NCBI RefSeq assembly: GCF_017301735.1
Contig: NZ_CP071090.1
Location: forward strand, 13,003,001 to 13,067,000
DNA: 64,000 nucleotides
Origin: Pyxidicoccus parkwaysis
GTDB taxonomy: Bacteria; Myxococcota; Myxococcia; Myxococcales; Myxococcaceae
Reading direction: 5' to 3'
In this document: piece by piece, positions 42,601-49,765 of the stretch
Layout of the letters: each line of letters opens with the position of its first letter
Numbering within the stretch: position 1 is the stretch's first letter
The notes under the pieces: generated by a model
Database searches by the model: none
Seen by the model: only the letters and a program-made list of their open reading frames with translations
Told to the model about the DNA's origin: nothing
Translations under genes and position numbers: made by a program

Positions 42601-43202
42601 AGACGGGCGGCGGCACCTGCACGGCGACGGTGGCTTCGTATGACGCCTCGCTCGGGACGGTGGCCTGCGGCACCGGGTGCGGATGCGACACGGGCACGCT
42701 GGTCACCAGCCGCGGCAGCCAGTTCCCCACCGCCGAGCCCAACACGCCCAACGCGCTGGATGGCTGCCCGGATGGGCCGTTCGGCTTCTACCACTTCGAC
42801 GAGAGCATCGACCGCGTGGTGCTGAAGAGCGTGGACGGCGGCCCGATTACTCCGGGCAAGCAGGTGAAGGTGGACGTGACGGTGTGGTGCTACGACGCGA
42901 CGGACCGGCTGAACCTCTACTACACGAACTCGCCAGGCTTCCCGCTGTGGACGTCCCTCGTCACGGGCCTGACGTGCACGGGCAGTGGTGCGAAGACGTT
43001 CAGCCACACCTTCACGGTGGGCAGCGGCGCCGGTCAGCACGCCATCCGCGCGCAGTTCGTGGAGGCCAGCAGCCCGGCGTCGAGCTGTACCTTCGGCCTC
43101 TACGACGACAACGATGACGTCGTCTTCGGCGTGGCGGCAGCCGTCGCGTCGGGACAGCCGACGAAGCCGGCCACGCAGGGACGGGCACGGGCGGCCCGGT
43201 AG
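39642..43202 (+). CDS. Large secreted zinc metallopeptidase with fibronectin-like repeats
   Basis: The 1186-residue protein has a signal peptide (VLCLSAAVGWA), an FTP/PepSY-type propeptide region (about 30-300), and a metallopeptidase core with HEWGHGMDD near residue 470 and ASEGYADI-like NSSEGYADI near 490, the glutamate third ligand. Toward the C-terminus are two tandem copies of a fibronectin-like module (GATSYEVQVATDS recurs at about 825 and 925), Gly/Asp-rich linkers and a final beta-rich domain. It resembles M4/M36-type secreted proteases. The GGGGGGAG site fixes the start at 39642. It probably digests extracellular or prey protein. Confidence 0.85.
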   Translation: MRHVTMWAACLVLCLSAAVGWAFQPSQQSTLASQAFFKPELYLPVSNMPLEEARSKLKGVGPSAWDDFFKRNGRDFHVYLDPLTGMPSAIQGSIPLIPGTGVGNEVSLTRVQQQLGRSVGKVDEAAVADLLFKFISDNQAALGVDMLQLGEPRVTQVTDVLWQVLIPQQVDGIPVRHGRLVATINHGNLVLLGTEAWSNVTASTRPTLDGPQALMAGGERFGLLESPSQLWMQPTLELAPLAEANAKGFGEGYHHQLVWTYGFQNPGEQERWKVTVDANTGEVLALEDDNHYLDATIKGGIYPLTSTEICTANEACGTMQVDTPMPWANTGLASPNNFTDGAGVFPYTSGTVSTTLAGKYVRISDTCGAVSFSSTTGNVQMGGTNGQHDCTTAGGGAGNTPASRSAFYEVNRIAELARGWLPNNTWLKGQITANVNINSTCNAFWNGSTINFYRSGGGCRNTGEIAAVFDHEWGHGMDDFDSGGALSNSSEGYADIASIYRLQASCVGYGFFQTSDRGCGKTPDGTGYNQNEAQVGAAWCNSKCSGVRDADYLAHANQTPATPQNFVCPKCSSSTGPCGRQVHCAAAPARQAAWDLVARDLQAAPFNYDSNTAFILGNKLFYQGSGNIGAWHACNCTAGTSDGCGASHGYMQWLAADDDNGNLNDGTPHMTAIYAAFNRHGIACSTPAPANSGCASGPSTAPTATATGSDGQVALSWNAVPSASEYWVMKTEGYAGCDFGKAKVATVTGTSYTDTEVANDRRYCYSVVPASTSACFGRAAACVCATPGGPCTPPGVATLTSPADTAADVAISPVLDWADVTGATSYEVQVATDSTFATVVRSASALSASTWTVSPALANGTRYYWRVRAVNNCANGAYSTAFSFNTTDTSCQPPGAPALASPADAATGVSLSPVLDWSDVTGATSYEVQVATDSGFTSVARSGSGLGTSAWTVSPALAANTQYFWRARAVNSCGAGSYSGAFRFTTQTGGGTCTATVASYDASLGTVACGTGCGCDTGTLVTSRGSQFPTAEPNTPNALDGCPDGPFGFYHFDESIDRVVLKSVDGGPITPGKQVKVDVTVWCYDATDRLNLYYTNSPGFPLWTSLVTGLTCTGSGAKTFSHTFTVGSGAGQHAIRAQFVEASSPASSCTFGLYDDNDDVVFGVAAAVASGQPTKPATQGRARAAR

Positions 43203-43233
43203 CGTTCTGGGGCGACAGCCATCATGAGGAGCT

Positions 43234-43263
43234 CCCCTGAAGGATGAAGCCGGCCTTCAGGGG
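43234..43263 (+). terminator. Strong hairpin after the metallopeptidase gene
   Basis: CCCCTGAAGG at 43234-43243 pairs perfectly with CCTTCAGGGG at 43254-43263 across a 10-base loop, 32 bases after the stop codon. This is a typical intrinsic terminator stem for high-GC DNA. Confidence 0.75.
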
Positions 43264-43432
43264 GGCCTTCCTCACGCCTGCGGGAAGCAGGCTGTGGCGC
43301 ACAACAACTCACGCGAGGCCTGCGCTCGCGGCTGGCCACCGGCAACCTTGGCCACCGCCATGGCATCGCCTGCGCCCTCGCAGCGCTCCTTCCCTACGGC
43401 TGCGAAGCTCGCCCCGCATCGCGGCATGGCGG

Positions 43433-44191
43433 TCAAGGTGCTGCGCGACCGCCGAGCTCCGGGAAGCGCGCATAGGTCCGTATGAGCGCAGCCAGGTGGT
43501 CGGGTTTGTCCAAATCGAGCGGCGCGTCCGTGAGCTGCACGACCCAGCCGCCCGATGTCGTGCGCCGCGCCCGTGAAAGCAGGTCCGTGTCGCGGGCAGG
43601 GTCGGGGAACCCGATGGCCCGTGCGGCAGCGGCCGACCAGTAGTTCAGCCACCCGAGGAAGTGCGGAATCTCATCGGCGCGAAGTTCCTCTGGGAGTTTG
43701 AGGAAGGGTAGACCGTGGGGCGGAACGGACGACTCATCCCCCGGGCGGCGAAATTGCTGAGCCACTGTTACGGATATTCCCTCCGGATCCACGTACCCCC
43801 AGAACGCGCGAGCGCTATCTCCCACCGCCGCCAACACATCTACCGCCGCTGCGATACCGGCTTCATCGAGTGGCCAGTCCGCATGGACTTCAAAGCGTGG
43901 CCGGCTTCCGGGGGCAAGTCGCCCCGGGCTTTCCCACCCAGAAACCGTCACGACATGGTTCTCGTCATCGTTGCACAGGAACGGCAACCCTCCGTCTGTT
44001 CTGTTGGACGCGACCCACTCATCACGATGGGGCAATGTAATGAGATCCTCCGTTTCAGAGCTCGTCCATCCCAGCCGTAAGCCGGGAACAGCACGTTCCA
44101 TTCCATGAACAATGGCCAGAGGGCGGCCATCGTCGCCGACGAGCGCGGGTGCGTAGACGGCAAGTCGTAGGTGTTTTTTCGTGGCTGCCAT
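43433..44191 (-). CDS. Cytosolic protein of unknown function, DUF5953-like
   Basis: The 252-residue soluble protein contains LRLAVYAPALVGDDGRPLAI and HGMERAVPGLRLGW, which resemble what I recall as the DUF5953 family of myxobacterial proteins, but I cannot verify it. Later stretches (PPHGLPFLKLPEELRADEIP) contain repeated Leu/Pro patterns. The ATG at 44191 was preferred over a GTG nine codons upstream. It is the last of three minus-strand genes in the lower-GC island. The gene function is unknown, and an immunity-type role is only speculation. Confidence 0.6.
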   Translation of the reverse strand: MAATKKHLRLAVYAPALVGDDGRPLAIVHGMERAVPGLRLGWTSSETEDLITLPHRDEWVASNRTDGGLPFLCNDDENHVVTVSGWESPGRLAPGSRPRFEVHADWPLDEAGIAAAVDVLAAVGDSARAFWGYVDPEGISVTVAQQFRRPGDESSVPPHGLPFLKLPEELRADEIPHFLGWLNYWSAAAARAIGFPDPARDTDLLSRARRTTSGGWVVQLTDAPLDLDKPDHLAALIRTYARFPELGGRAAP

Positions 44192-44273
44192 CTCAGCACC
44201 AATCCATGACGACGACACTTAGGGGCGGTCGAGTTCATGCAGCGCGGCTTTGTGCGCTACGGTCCAACGCTCC

Positions 44274-44669
44274 CTACTTGGGATCCTCCTCTGATTCTTC
44301 TGTCTTCACCTTTTCCCCTTCAAGCGGTGCGCGCATGAACGCAAACCGCCCAGGTAATTCAACGACCATGAACCCATTGCCAGCGATTCTGACGCGCTCT
44401 GCGTCCTTGGCCTTCCCGCTGGCGAGCCATTTGTCTGCATCTTCCTGAGTTGCGAACTCGTGGGAGACTATGAGCTTGAATGAGGGGTCAAGGCAATCCC
44501 TGTAGAACTTTCGAAACTCATCCTCTCTCCTGGTGTGACGCGGATATATCAGTGCGATCTGCGCGAGCTCGATTGCATCTCTCTCTGGCGAGCCTTCCGG
44601 ATACTTTTGTCCAATTGAGCCAAGGGCGCTGAGGATTTCGTCTGTGTCGAAGTCTGGAATGTGGGGCAT
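44274..44669 (-). CDS. Hypothetical cytosolic protein
   Basis: The roughly 131-residue protein is acidic with a charged helical N-terminal half (DTDEILSALGSIGQKYPEGS), a middle segment rich in aromatic and basic residues (FRKFYRDCLDPSFKLIVSHE) and an acidic tail. No family was recognised. It is 39 bases downstream of the Cys-rich lipoprotein gene and uses codons that are less GC-rich at third positions than usual for this window. An ATG 7 codons upstream is possible. Confidence 0.55.
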   Translation of the reverse strand: MPHIPDFDTDEILSALGSIGQKYPEGSPERDAIELAQIALIYPRHTRREDEFRKFYRDCLDPSFKLIVSHEFATQEDADKWLASGKAKDAERVRIAGNGFMVVELPGRFAFMRAPLEGEKVKTEESEEDPK

Positions 44670-44708
44670 GGCAGCGTCGTGCCTTTGCATTTTGTTGACG
44701 AGTTTAGA

Positions 44709-45206
44709 TTAGATAGGGACGAGGAAGAGCCCGCTACCGATTATAACAATGACAAAGGCTGCTCCGGCCACGACCACATTGGTTCCCGGCGGCGCCTCGG
44801 GTGTGTTTTTCTTGAGCCAGTCGAGTGCAGCGTCGATATCTGGGAAATTCAGTTTCTTGCTGAGTAAGTCTTGTTGCTCTATTCTCTCTTGTTTTTCGAC
44901 ACAGTCATTGAATTCTTCGCGGCACTTCTTGGTGCAGAATTCACGGTGCATGGCGGAGTGTTTCTTGATGCTCCAAATTGGCGGCTTCTGCTCCCAGCAG
45001 TTGTCGTAGCACTGTATTTGAAGCTCGTTGCAGTATGCCTCTGCACCGGAACCGCCGATTCCGCGCGCATCTTCTTTGAAGTCAATCCTGCTTGCGTCCT
45101 CGGTGATTAGGTACGTCTTTCGCTCAGGCGCTTGCGTGTGAGCGCATCCAAGAATTGCTACTGCCACTAGCAGCGCCATTAATCGCGTTAGACTTTCCGG
45201 GTGCAT
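44709..45206 (-). CDS. Cys-rich lipoprotein with C-terminal hydrophobic segment
   Basis: The 165-residue protein has a lipobox ILGCAH (about Cys20) after LLVAVAILG, a middle domain with cysteines in EAYCNELQIQCYDNCWEQKP and REFCTKKCREEFNDCVEK, a predicted helical stretch, and a C-terminal helix (VVVAGAAFVIVIIGSGLFLV) that could be a membrane anchor. I do not recognise the family. The start at 45206 follows a GAGGAA site. It heads the lower-GC three-gene unit. It resembles the Cys-rich lipoprotein at 4848-5255 in overall design but not clearly in sequence. Confidence 0.65.
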   Translation of the reverse strand: MHPESLTRLMALLVAVAILGCAHTQAPERKTYLITEDASRIDFKEDARGIGGSGAEAYCNELQIQCYDNCWEQKPPIWSIKKHSAMHREFCTKKCREEFNDCVEKQERIEQQDLLSKKLNFPDIDAALDWLKKNTPEAPPGTNVVVAGAAFVIVIIGSGLFLVPI

Positions 45207-45595
45207 TGCTTTGTTCCTCAGTGCTTCGCTGCATTGCCTGCTATTTCGGCTTTCCTCGACGGAGTGGACGAGTCCAAAGGCAGCAGGACGCTTCCAAGTG
45301 CCGCCCGGTTCGTTGAGCGCCAAAGTGTCGATAATGACGCGGTTCTGTCTGTTCTTCCAGATTTATCTGGATGGCTGTGCTTTCGACCCATCTAATTCTG
45401 GCGCGAGCCGCCAGGTGAAGAGGGATGGCTGCTGGTGGACTGGCCGCGCGGTCTGAAGTGACACGGGGCGAGCCTCCACGTCAGCAGGGTATGCTCGTGG
45501 GCACACGTGACGCGTCGGAGCGGCGAGCCCTCTCGAAGGGGCTGCCGGGCTGGAGTGGCCGGGCGTGAAGCAGGCAGCAGTGGGGCATGGCGAAG
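45207..45595. other. Divergent intergenic region in the lower-GC island
   Basis: This 389-base stretch separates the lipoprotein gene (minus) from the protease gene (plus). The left part, up to about 45420, is visibly richer in A/T than the flanking DNA; the right part returns to high GC. No convincing gene, terminator or operator was seen. Short open frames in both strands lack ribosome-binding sites and homology. Confidence 0.5.
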
Positions 45596-47426
45596 ATGGC
45601 GGATTCAGTCGATGAGCGGTGCCTCCGGTGCGGTGCGCCGGACACGGGCGAGCGTGCGCGCTGCGTCTGTGGGGCGAGCCTCCTGGTGGACGTGGTGCTG
45701 AAGGACGCCGTGCGCGACGAGCGCCAGCGCTTCACGCTCGCGGGCCCTTGCACTGCTCGGTCCTCCGGCGCCTTCCTTCTCGCAGGCCCGCACGGCGCTG
45801 GCGACTCCGGGTGAGCGCGTGGCCCGTGGCGTCTCCAGCGCCTTCGCGCGGAAGCTGCTGGACGCGCTCGCGAAGCATGGCGCGGACGCGCACCTCCAGC
45901 CTTCGGAATCACCCGAGGCCACGGCACCCCGCCGCTCGTCGCGAACAGGCCTCGTGGCTGCGCTAGGAGTCCTCGCCCTCGGAGGCATCGCGGCCGGCAT
46001 CGGACTCACGCGCTCTCCCACGCTGCGGCAGGCGGCGCGCGAGATCTCCGGCTTGAAGCCGGGCGACCCCGAGCAACCCACAGCAGCGGCTCCCGAGGAG
46101 TCGGCACTCCCCACGCAGGACATCGCGAAGCTCGCCTCGCCGAGCACGGTGAGTCTGCACTGTGGTGGAAAGACGGGCTCGGGCTTCTTCGTGGACGCGG
46201 AGCTGGTGCTGACCAACGAGCACGTCGTCTGCCCGCCCGGGAAGATGATGGACGTGGTGCTGCCCGACGGTCGGCAGCTCCTCGGTGAGACGGTGAAGTC
46301 AGACGTGGACCTGGACCTCGCCACCGTGCGTGTGGTGGGAGCGAAGGGGACGCCGCTGAAGCTCGGCGACGTGACGCTCCTCCAGCCCGGCGACAAGCTC
46401 GTCTTCATCGGCAGTCCCAAGGGGATGGACTTCACCGTCCATGAAGGGAAGGTGGGCTTCGTCGGCCGGGAGTACCTGGGCAACGGCTACGTGCAGTTCA
46501 ACGCCTCGGTGAATCCGGGCAACAGCGGCGGGCCGCTGCTCAACGGGCGCGGCGAGGTGGTGGGCGTCGTCTCCATGAAGGTCAACGACGCGGACGGCAT
46601 GGGGCTGGCCCTGCCCATTCCGTATGCGAGCAAGCTCATCACCCTTCCTTCGACTCCCGAGGCGAAGGCGCGCTGGGAGGAACTGCTGGCGCGGGTGGCG
46701 CGCGACGAGCAGCGCGAAGTCCAGCGCTACCAGCAGCAGACCTCGGAGCCGGTGCTCCTGTCGGTCCGCCACGTCGACGAGCTGGGGCTGGTGGCGCTGC
46801 TCGTCGAGCGCTTCGACACGCCGCCGCGTCGCGTGGTGCGCCGGGTGGAGGCGGAGTCCGAGGGGAAGAAGTGCTCGCTCACCCTGAGCATCGAGTACTG
46901 GCGGCCGGTGCGCGACACGATGTCCGCCACGGAGGACTCGAGGCGCCTGCGCTGGTTCGCGGCGAAGGGCCTCACCGAGGGCGTGTACGTGGGCGCCGTG
47001 CGCCTGCCTGTGGAGGACTGCACGCTCACCGGCACGGGCAATGCCTCTCTGAAGATGGAAGGGGCGGGTGAGGACGCCGAGCGCTTCGACGTCCCGATGA
47101 AGGACTTCCACGCCTCGCTCGAGGAGTGGAAGCGCAACAAGGGCGGCATCCAGATGTGGCAGCAATCTCTGTGGCAGCGGCGCGAAGCGGCGGACCGCTC
47201 GCGGCAGGAGTCGGACGAGTGGCGCTCCAACTTCGGCCGGGCGCGGGCCCGCATCGCCGCGCTGGAAGAGGAGAAGAGGAAGCTGCTGGAGGAAGAGGCC
47301 GCCGGAGGCACCGCCACGAAGCGGCGCTGGGAGGTGGAGGTGGAGCTGAAGCTGGCCCAGGGGCAGCTCGCGGACCTGGAGCGGTACGCCGCCGAGAAGA
47401 ACGTGCCCGCGTCCTGGAGGCAGTAG
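45596..47426 (+). CDS. Zinc-ribbon and trypsin-like protease with coiled-coil tail, apparent frameshift
   Basis: Two frames together encode one protein. The first (from ATG 45596) gives a zinc-ribbon-like start with CLRCGAPDTGERARCVCGAS and ends after FTLA; the second continues as RALALLGPPAPSFSQARTAL and runs to 47426. The switch is near 45740 and needs +2 or -1 bases, a GC dinucleotide loss being the simplest. Beyond it are a transmembrane helix (GLVAALGVLALGGIAAGIGL), and a trypsin-like domain with NEHVV (His), DLDLAT (Asp) and NPGNSGGPLL (Ser), like DegP. A Glu/Arg-rich coiled coil ends it. If real, the frameshift leaves a GTG start at 45819 for the protease part. Confidence 0.7.
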
Positions 47427-47433
47427 CGCTGCG

Positions 47434-48558
47434 TCAGCTCCGGTAGTCCACGAGGCGGATGGCGTTGGCCGCCTCCTGCATCGCCTCGCGAGGAGGAGGG
47501 CCCTTCATGTCCGGCGACGCGAGCGACTGGTTCCTGTGGACGAAGCCGCGCAGCCGCTCCTCGTAGGCGGGCAGCGCCGCGCGGAGGTCGCCCCCTGCGG
47601 CCTTCAGCTCTCCGGCCAGTACGTACGCGCCCACCATCGCCATGCTCGTCCCCTGGCCCGACATGGGCGAGCCGCAGTAGCCCGCATCACCGACGAGCAC
47701 CGTCCGGCCGCTCCACCAGCGGTCCATGAAAATCTGGCTCATGGAGTCGAAGTAGAAGTCGGGCGCGTCCCACATGGCCTTCAGCAGGCGCGGCGTCTCC
47801 CAGCCCATGTCGGCGAACGTGTCCGCAACCAATTGCTTCTGCCGCGCGGTGTCGCGCCGGTTGAACTCCAGGGGCGGTGACTGGAAGCCGAGGATGACGC
47901 GGGCCTCGGTGTTGTTCCGGGCGCTGAACATGCCGGCCATCCTCCCCGGCCCCTGGTGGAACACCTGCCAGTGGTCCAGGTTCAGGTGGTTGGGCGCGGT
48001 GAACACCGAGAGGTACGTGCCCAGGTGCCGGATGAACCGGGCCTCCTCGCCGAAGACGAGCGTGCGCACCTGGGAGTGCACACCGTCCGCGCCCACCACG
48101 AGGTCGAAGGTCCGCGGTGCGCCGTGCTCGAAGGTGACGTGGATGCCGCCGTCGTCCTCCGTGAGAGAGGTGATGGAGTCACCGAAGCGGTACTCCACGT
48201 CGTCACGCGTCGCGCGGTGGAGGATGTTCGCGAGGTCGTCGCGCATCAACTCCACGTCCTCGCCGTCGGTGGCTCCGCCGGTGAGGGTCTCCTCGGTGGT
48301 GGACATCAGCGTGTGGCCCTCGCCGTCCACGAAGGACATGCCCCGCATCCGGGTGTGCGCCCCGCGAATCTCCGGGAGGAGGCCCATCCGCTCGGAGATG
48401 GTGAGCGCGGCGCCCCGGACGTCGATGGCCTGACCGCCGCCTCGCAGGCTCGGCGCTCGCTCCACCACGGTGGGCCGGAAGCCATGCCGGTGCAGCCAGT
48501 ACGCCAGCGTGGGCCCGGCGATGCTCGCGCCGGAGATGAGGATGTTCCGCGTCTTCAT
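47434..48558 (-). CDS. FAD-dependent monooxygenase (TetX/PHBH-like)
   Basis: The 374-residue flavoprotein has the dinucleotide-binding motif ISGASIAGPTLAYWLHRHG (GxGxxG-like with A substitutions), the GADGVHSQVR motif and the C-terminal FAD motif LVGDAGYCGSPMSGQGTSMA. This makes it a group A aromatic/tetracycline-type hydroxylase using NADPH. Substrate unknown. It is divergent from a GntR-TetR-type regulator, with two palindromes in the 193-base gap, so it is likely repressed by that regulator and induced by its substrate. It converges with the protease gene with only 7 bases between. Confidence 0.88.
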   Translation of the reverse strand: MKTRNILISGASIAGPTLAYWLHRHGFRPTVVERAPSLRGGGQAIDVRGAALTISERMGLLPEIRGAHTRMRGMSFVDGEGHTLMSTTEETLTGGATDGEDVELMRDDLANILHRATRDDVEYRFGDSITSLTEDDGGIHVTFEHGAPRTFDLVVGADGVHSQVRTLVFGEEARFIRHLGTYLSVFTAPNHLNLDHWQVFHQGPGRMAGMFSARNNTEARVILGFQSPPLEFNRRDTARQKQLVADTFADMGWETPRLLKAMWDAPDFYFDSMSQIFMDRWWSGRTVLVGDAGYCGSPMSGQGTSMAMVGAYVLAGELKAAGGDLRAALPAYEERLRGFVHRNQSLASPDMKGPPPREAMQEAANAIRLVDYRS

Positions 48559-48575
48559 GGGGCTCTCCTGGTTGG

Positions 48576-48608
48576 GTACGCCGTACGCTCGTGCTGCGTA
48601 CGGTGTAC
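48576..48608. promoter_or_regulatory. Candidate operator, 13-bp inverted repeat
   Basis: GTACGCCGTACGC at 48576-48588 is the inverted repeat of GCGTACGGTGTAC at 48596-48608 (one mismatch) with a 7-base spacer. It lies 18 bases upstream of the monooxygenase start in the divergent gap and fits the dyad expected for a TetR- or GntR-type dimer. A repressor bound here would block monooxygenase transcription. Confidence 0.65.
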
Positions 48609-48716
48609 GCAGCGTTCAGGCAAGCTACGGCGCTCCGGAGCGCTCGTGCAACTCTGATGCGTCTGTGCTAGGACAGCCGGGCGCCAGTCCCTGGGACGCT
48701 GCCGCCGGGGCTGGGG

Positions 48717-48730
48717 CTGTACTAGTACAG
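48717..48730. promoter_or_regulatory. Candidate operator, perfect 14-bp palindrome CTGTACTAGTACAG
   Basis: The perfect palindrome CTGTACTAGTACAG sits just before the GGAGGAGG ribosome-binding site of the regulator gene, 22 bases from its ATG. GTAC-centred palindromes suit a GntR-type winged-helix domain, which suggests autoregulation. Confidence 0.6.
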
Positions 48731-48751
48731 AAATGCCTGGAGGAGGCCTCG

Positions 48752-49735
48752 ATGAGCCGGGCCGGAGACCCGCCCTACGTCCGAATCGTCACCGAGCTTC
48801 GCCGCCGCATCGCCACGGGAGAGCTGCGCGCGGGAGACCGGGTGCCCTCGACGCGGCAGGTGGCGAAGGAGTGGGGCGTCGCGCTGGCGACGGCCGCGAA
48901 GGCGCTGGATGCGCTGGGGCGCGAGGGGCTCACGCAAGCTCTGCCCCGCGTCGGCACGGTGGTGACTCCGGCCGCGCCCGGCGTCTCGCCCGCGTCTCCG
49001 CCCCAACGGCGCCGCCCGCCTGTCGAAGCAGACACGGACCTCTCGCGCGAGCGCATCGTCCGCGCCGCCGTGGCCATCGCGGACTCGCAGGGGCTCGCGG
49101 CGCTGTCCATGCGCAGCGTCGCCACGCGCATCGGCGTTCCTCCCATGTCGCTGTACCGCCACGTGCCCGGCAAGGACGACCTCGTCCTGCTGATGGCGGA
49201 CGCGGTGCTGCGCGAATTGGAGCTCCCCCGCGTGCCGCCCGCCGGCTGGAGGGCCCGGCTGGAGGTGATGCTGCGGTTGCAGTGGACGTTGTACCGGCGT
49301 CACCCGTGGCTGGCTCGCGTGCTCTCCCTGTCCCGTCCCCAGCTCATCCCCAGCGGCATGGTCCACACCGAGTGGGCGCTCAGCGCGGTGGAGGGCCTCG
49401 GGCTGGACGTGAGCGCCATGCTCCACGTGTGCCTCACGGCGGTGGGCTTCGTGCGAGGCATCGCCATCGAATTGGAGGCGGAGAGCGAGGCGGAGGCCGA
49501 GACGGGCCTCACCAACGAGGAGTGGATGGCGTCCCAGGAGGAGCCGATGGGCCGGGTCATCCATTCAGGACGCTTCCCCATGCTCTCCCGCGTCGCGGCG
49601 GCGCAGGACCTCGTCGTCAGCGTCGACACCCTCTTCGAGTTCGGCCTGCCGAGACTCCTCGACGGCCTCGCGGTGTTGCTCGATGCACCCGGGCGACGGC
49701 CCCCCACTGGACGAGGCAACCCGCACTCGCGGTAA
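48752..49735 (+). CDS. GntR-TetR fusion transcriptional regulator
   Basis: The 327-residue protein joins two DNA-binding domains. Residues 8-75 are a GntR winged helix (PYVRIVTELRRRIATGELRA, then VPSTRQVAKEWGVALATAAK). After a Pro-rich linker, residues 96-150 are a TetR HTH (LSMRSVATRIGVPPMSLYRH), and the rest is a TetR_C-type ligand-binding domain. Such fusions are known in actinobacteria and myxobacteria. It starts at ATG 48752 after GGAGGAGG. It is divergent from the FAD monooxygenase, so it probably senses the monooxygenase substrate. The two palindromes in the gap could each serve one DNA-binding domain. Confidence 0.85.
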   Translation: MSRAGDPPYVRIVTELRRRIATGELRAGDRVPSTRQVAKEWGVALATAAKALDALGREGLTQALPRVGTVVTPAAPGVSPASPPQRRRPPVEADTDLSRERIVRAAVAIADSQGLAALSMRSVATRIGVPPMSLYRHVPGKDDLVLLMADAVLRELELPRVPPAGWRARLEVMLRLQWTLYRRHPWLARVLSLSRPQLIPSGMVHTEWALSAVEGLGLDVSAMLHVCLTAVGFVRGIAIELEAESEAEAETGLTNEEWMASQEEPMGRVIHSGRFPMLSRVAAAQDLVVSVDTLFEFGLPRLLDGLAVLLDAPGRRPPTGRGNPHSR

Positions 49736-49765
49736 AGTGGGTGAGTTTCGAAAAGGGGGACAGTC

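Noticed and set aside
45211..45456. Small plus-strand open frame in the lower-GC intergenic region
   Set aside because: No ribosome-binding site or recognisable product; it is partly antisense to the lipoprotein gene start.
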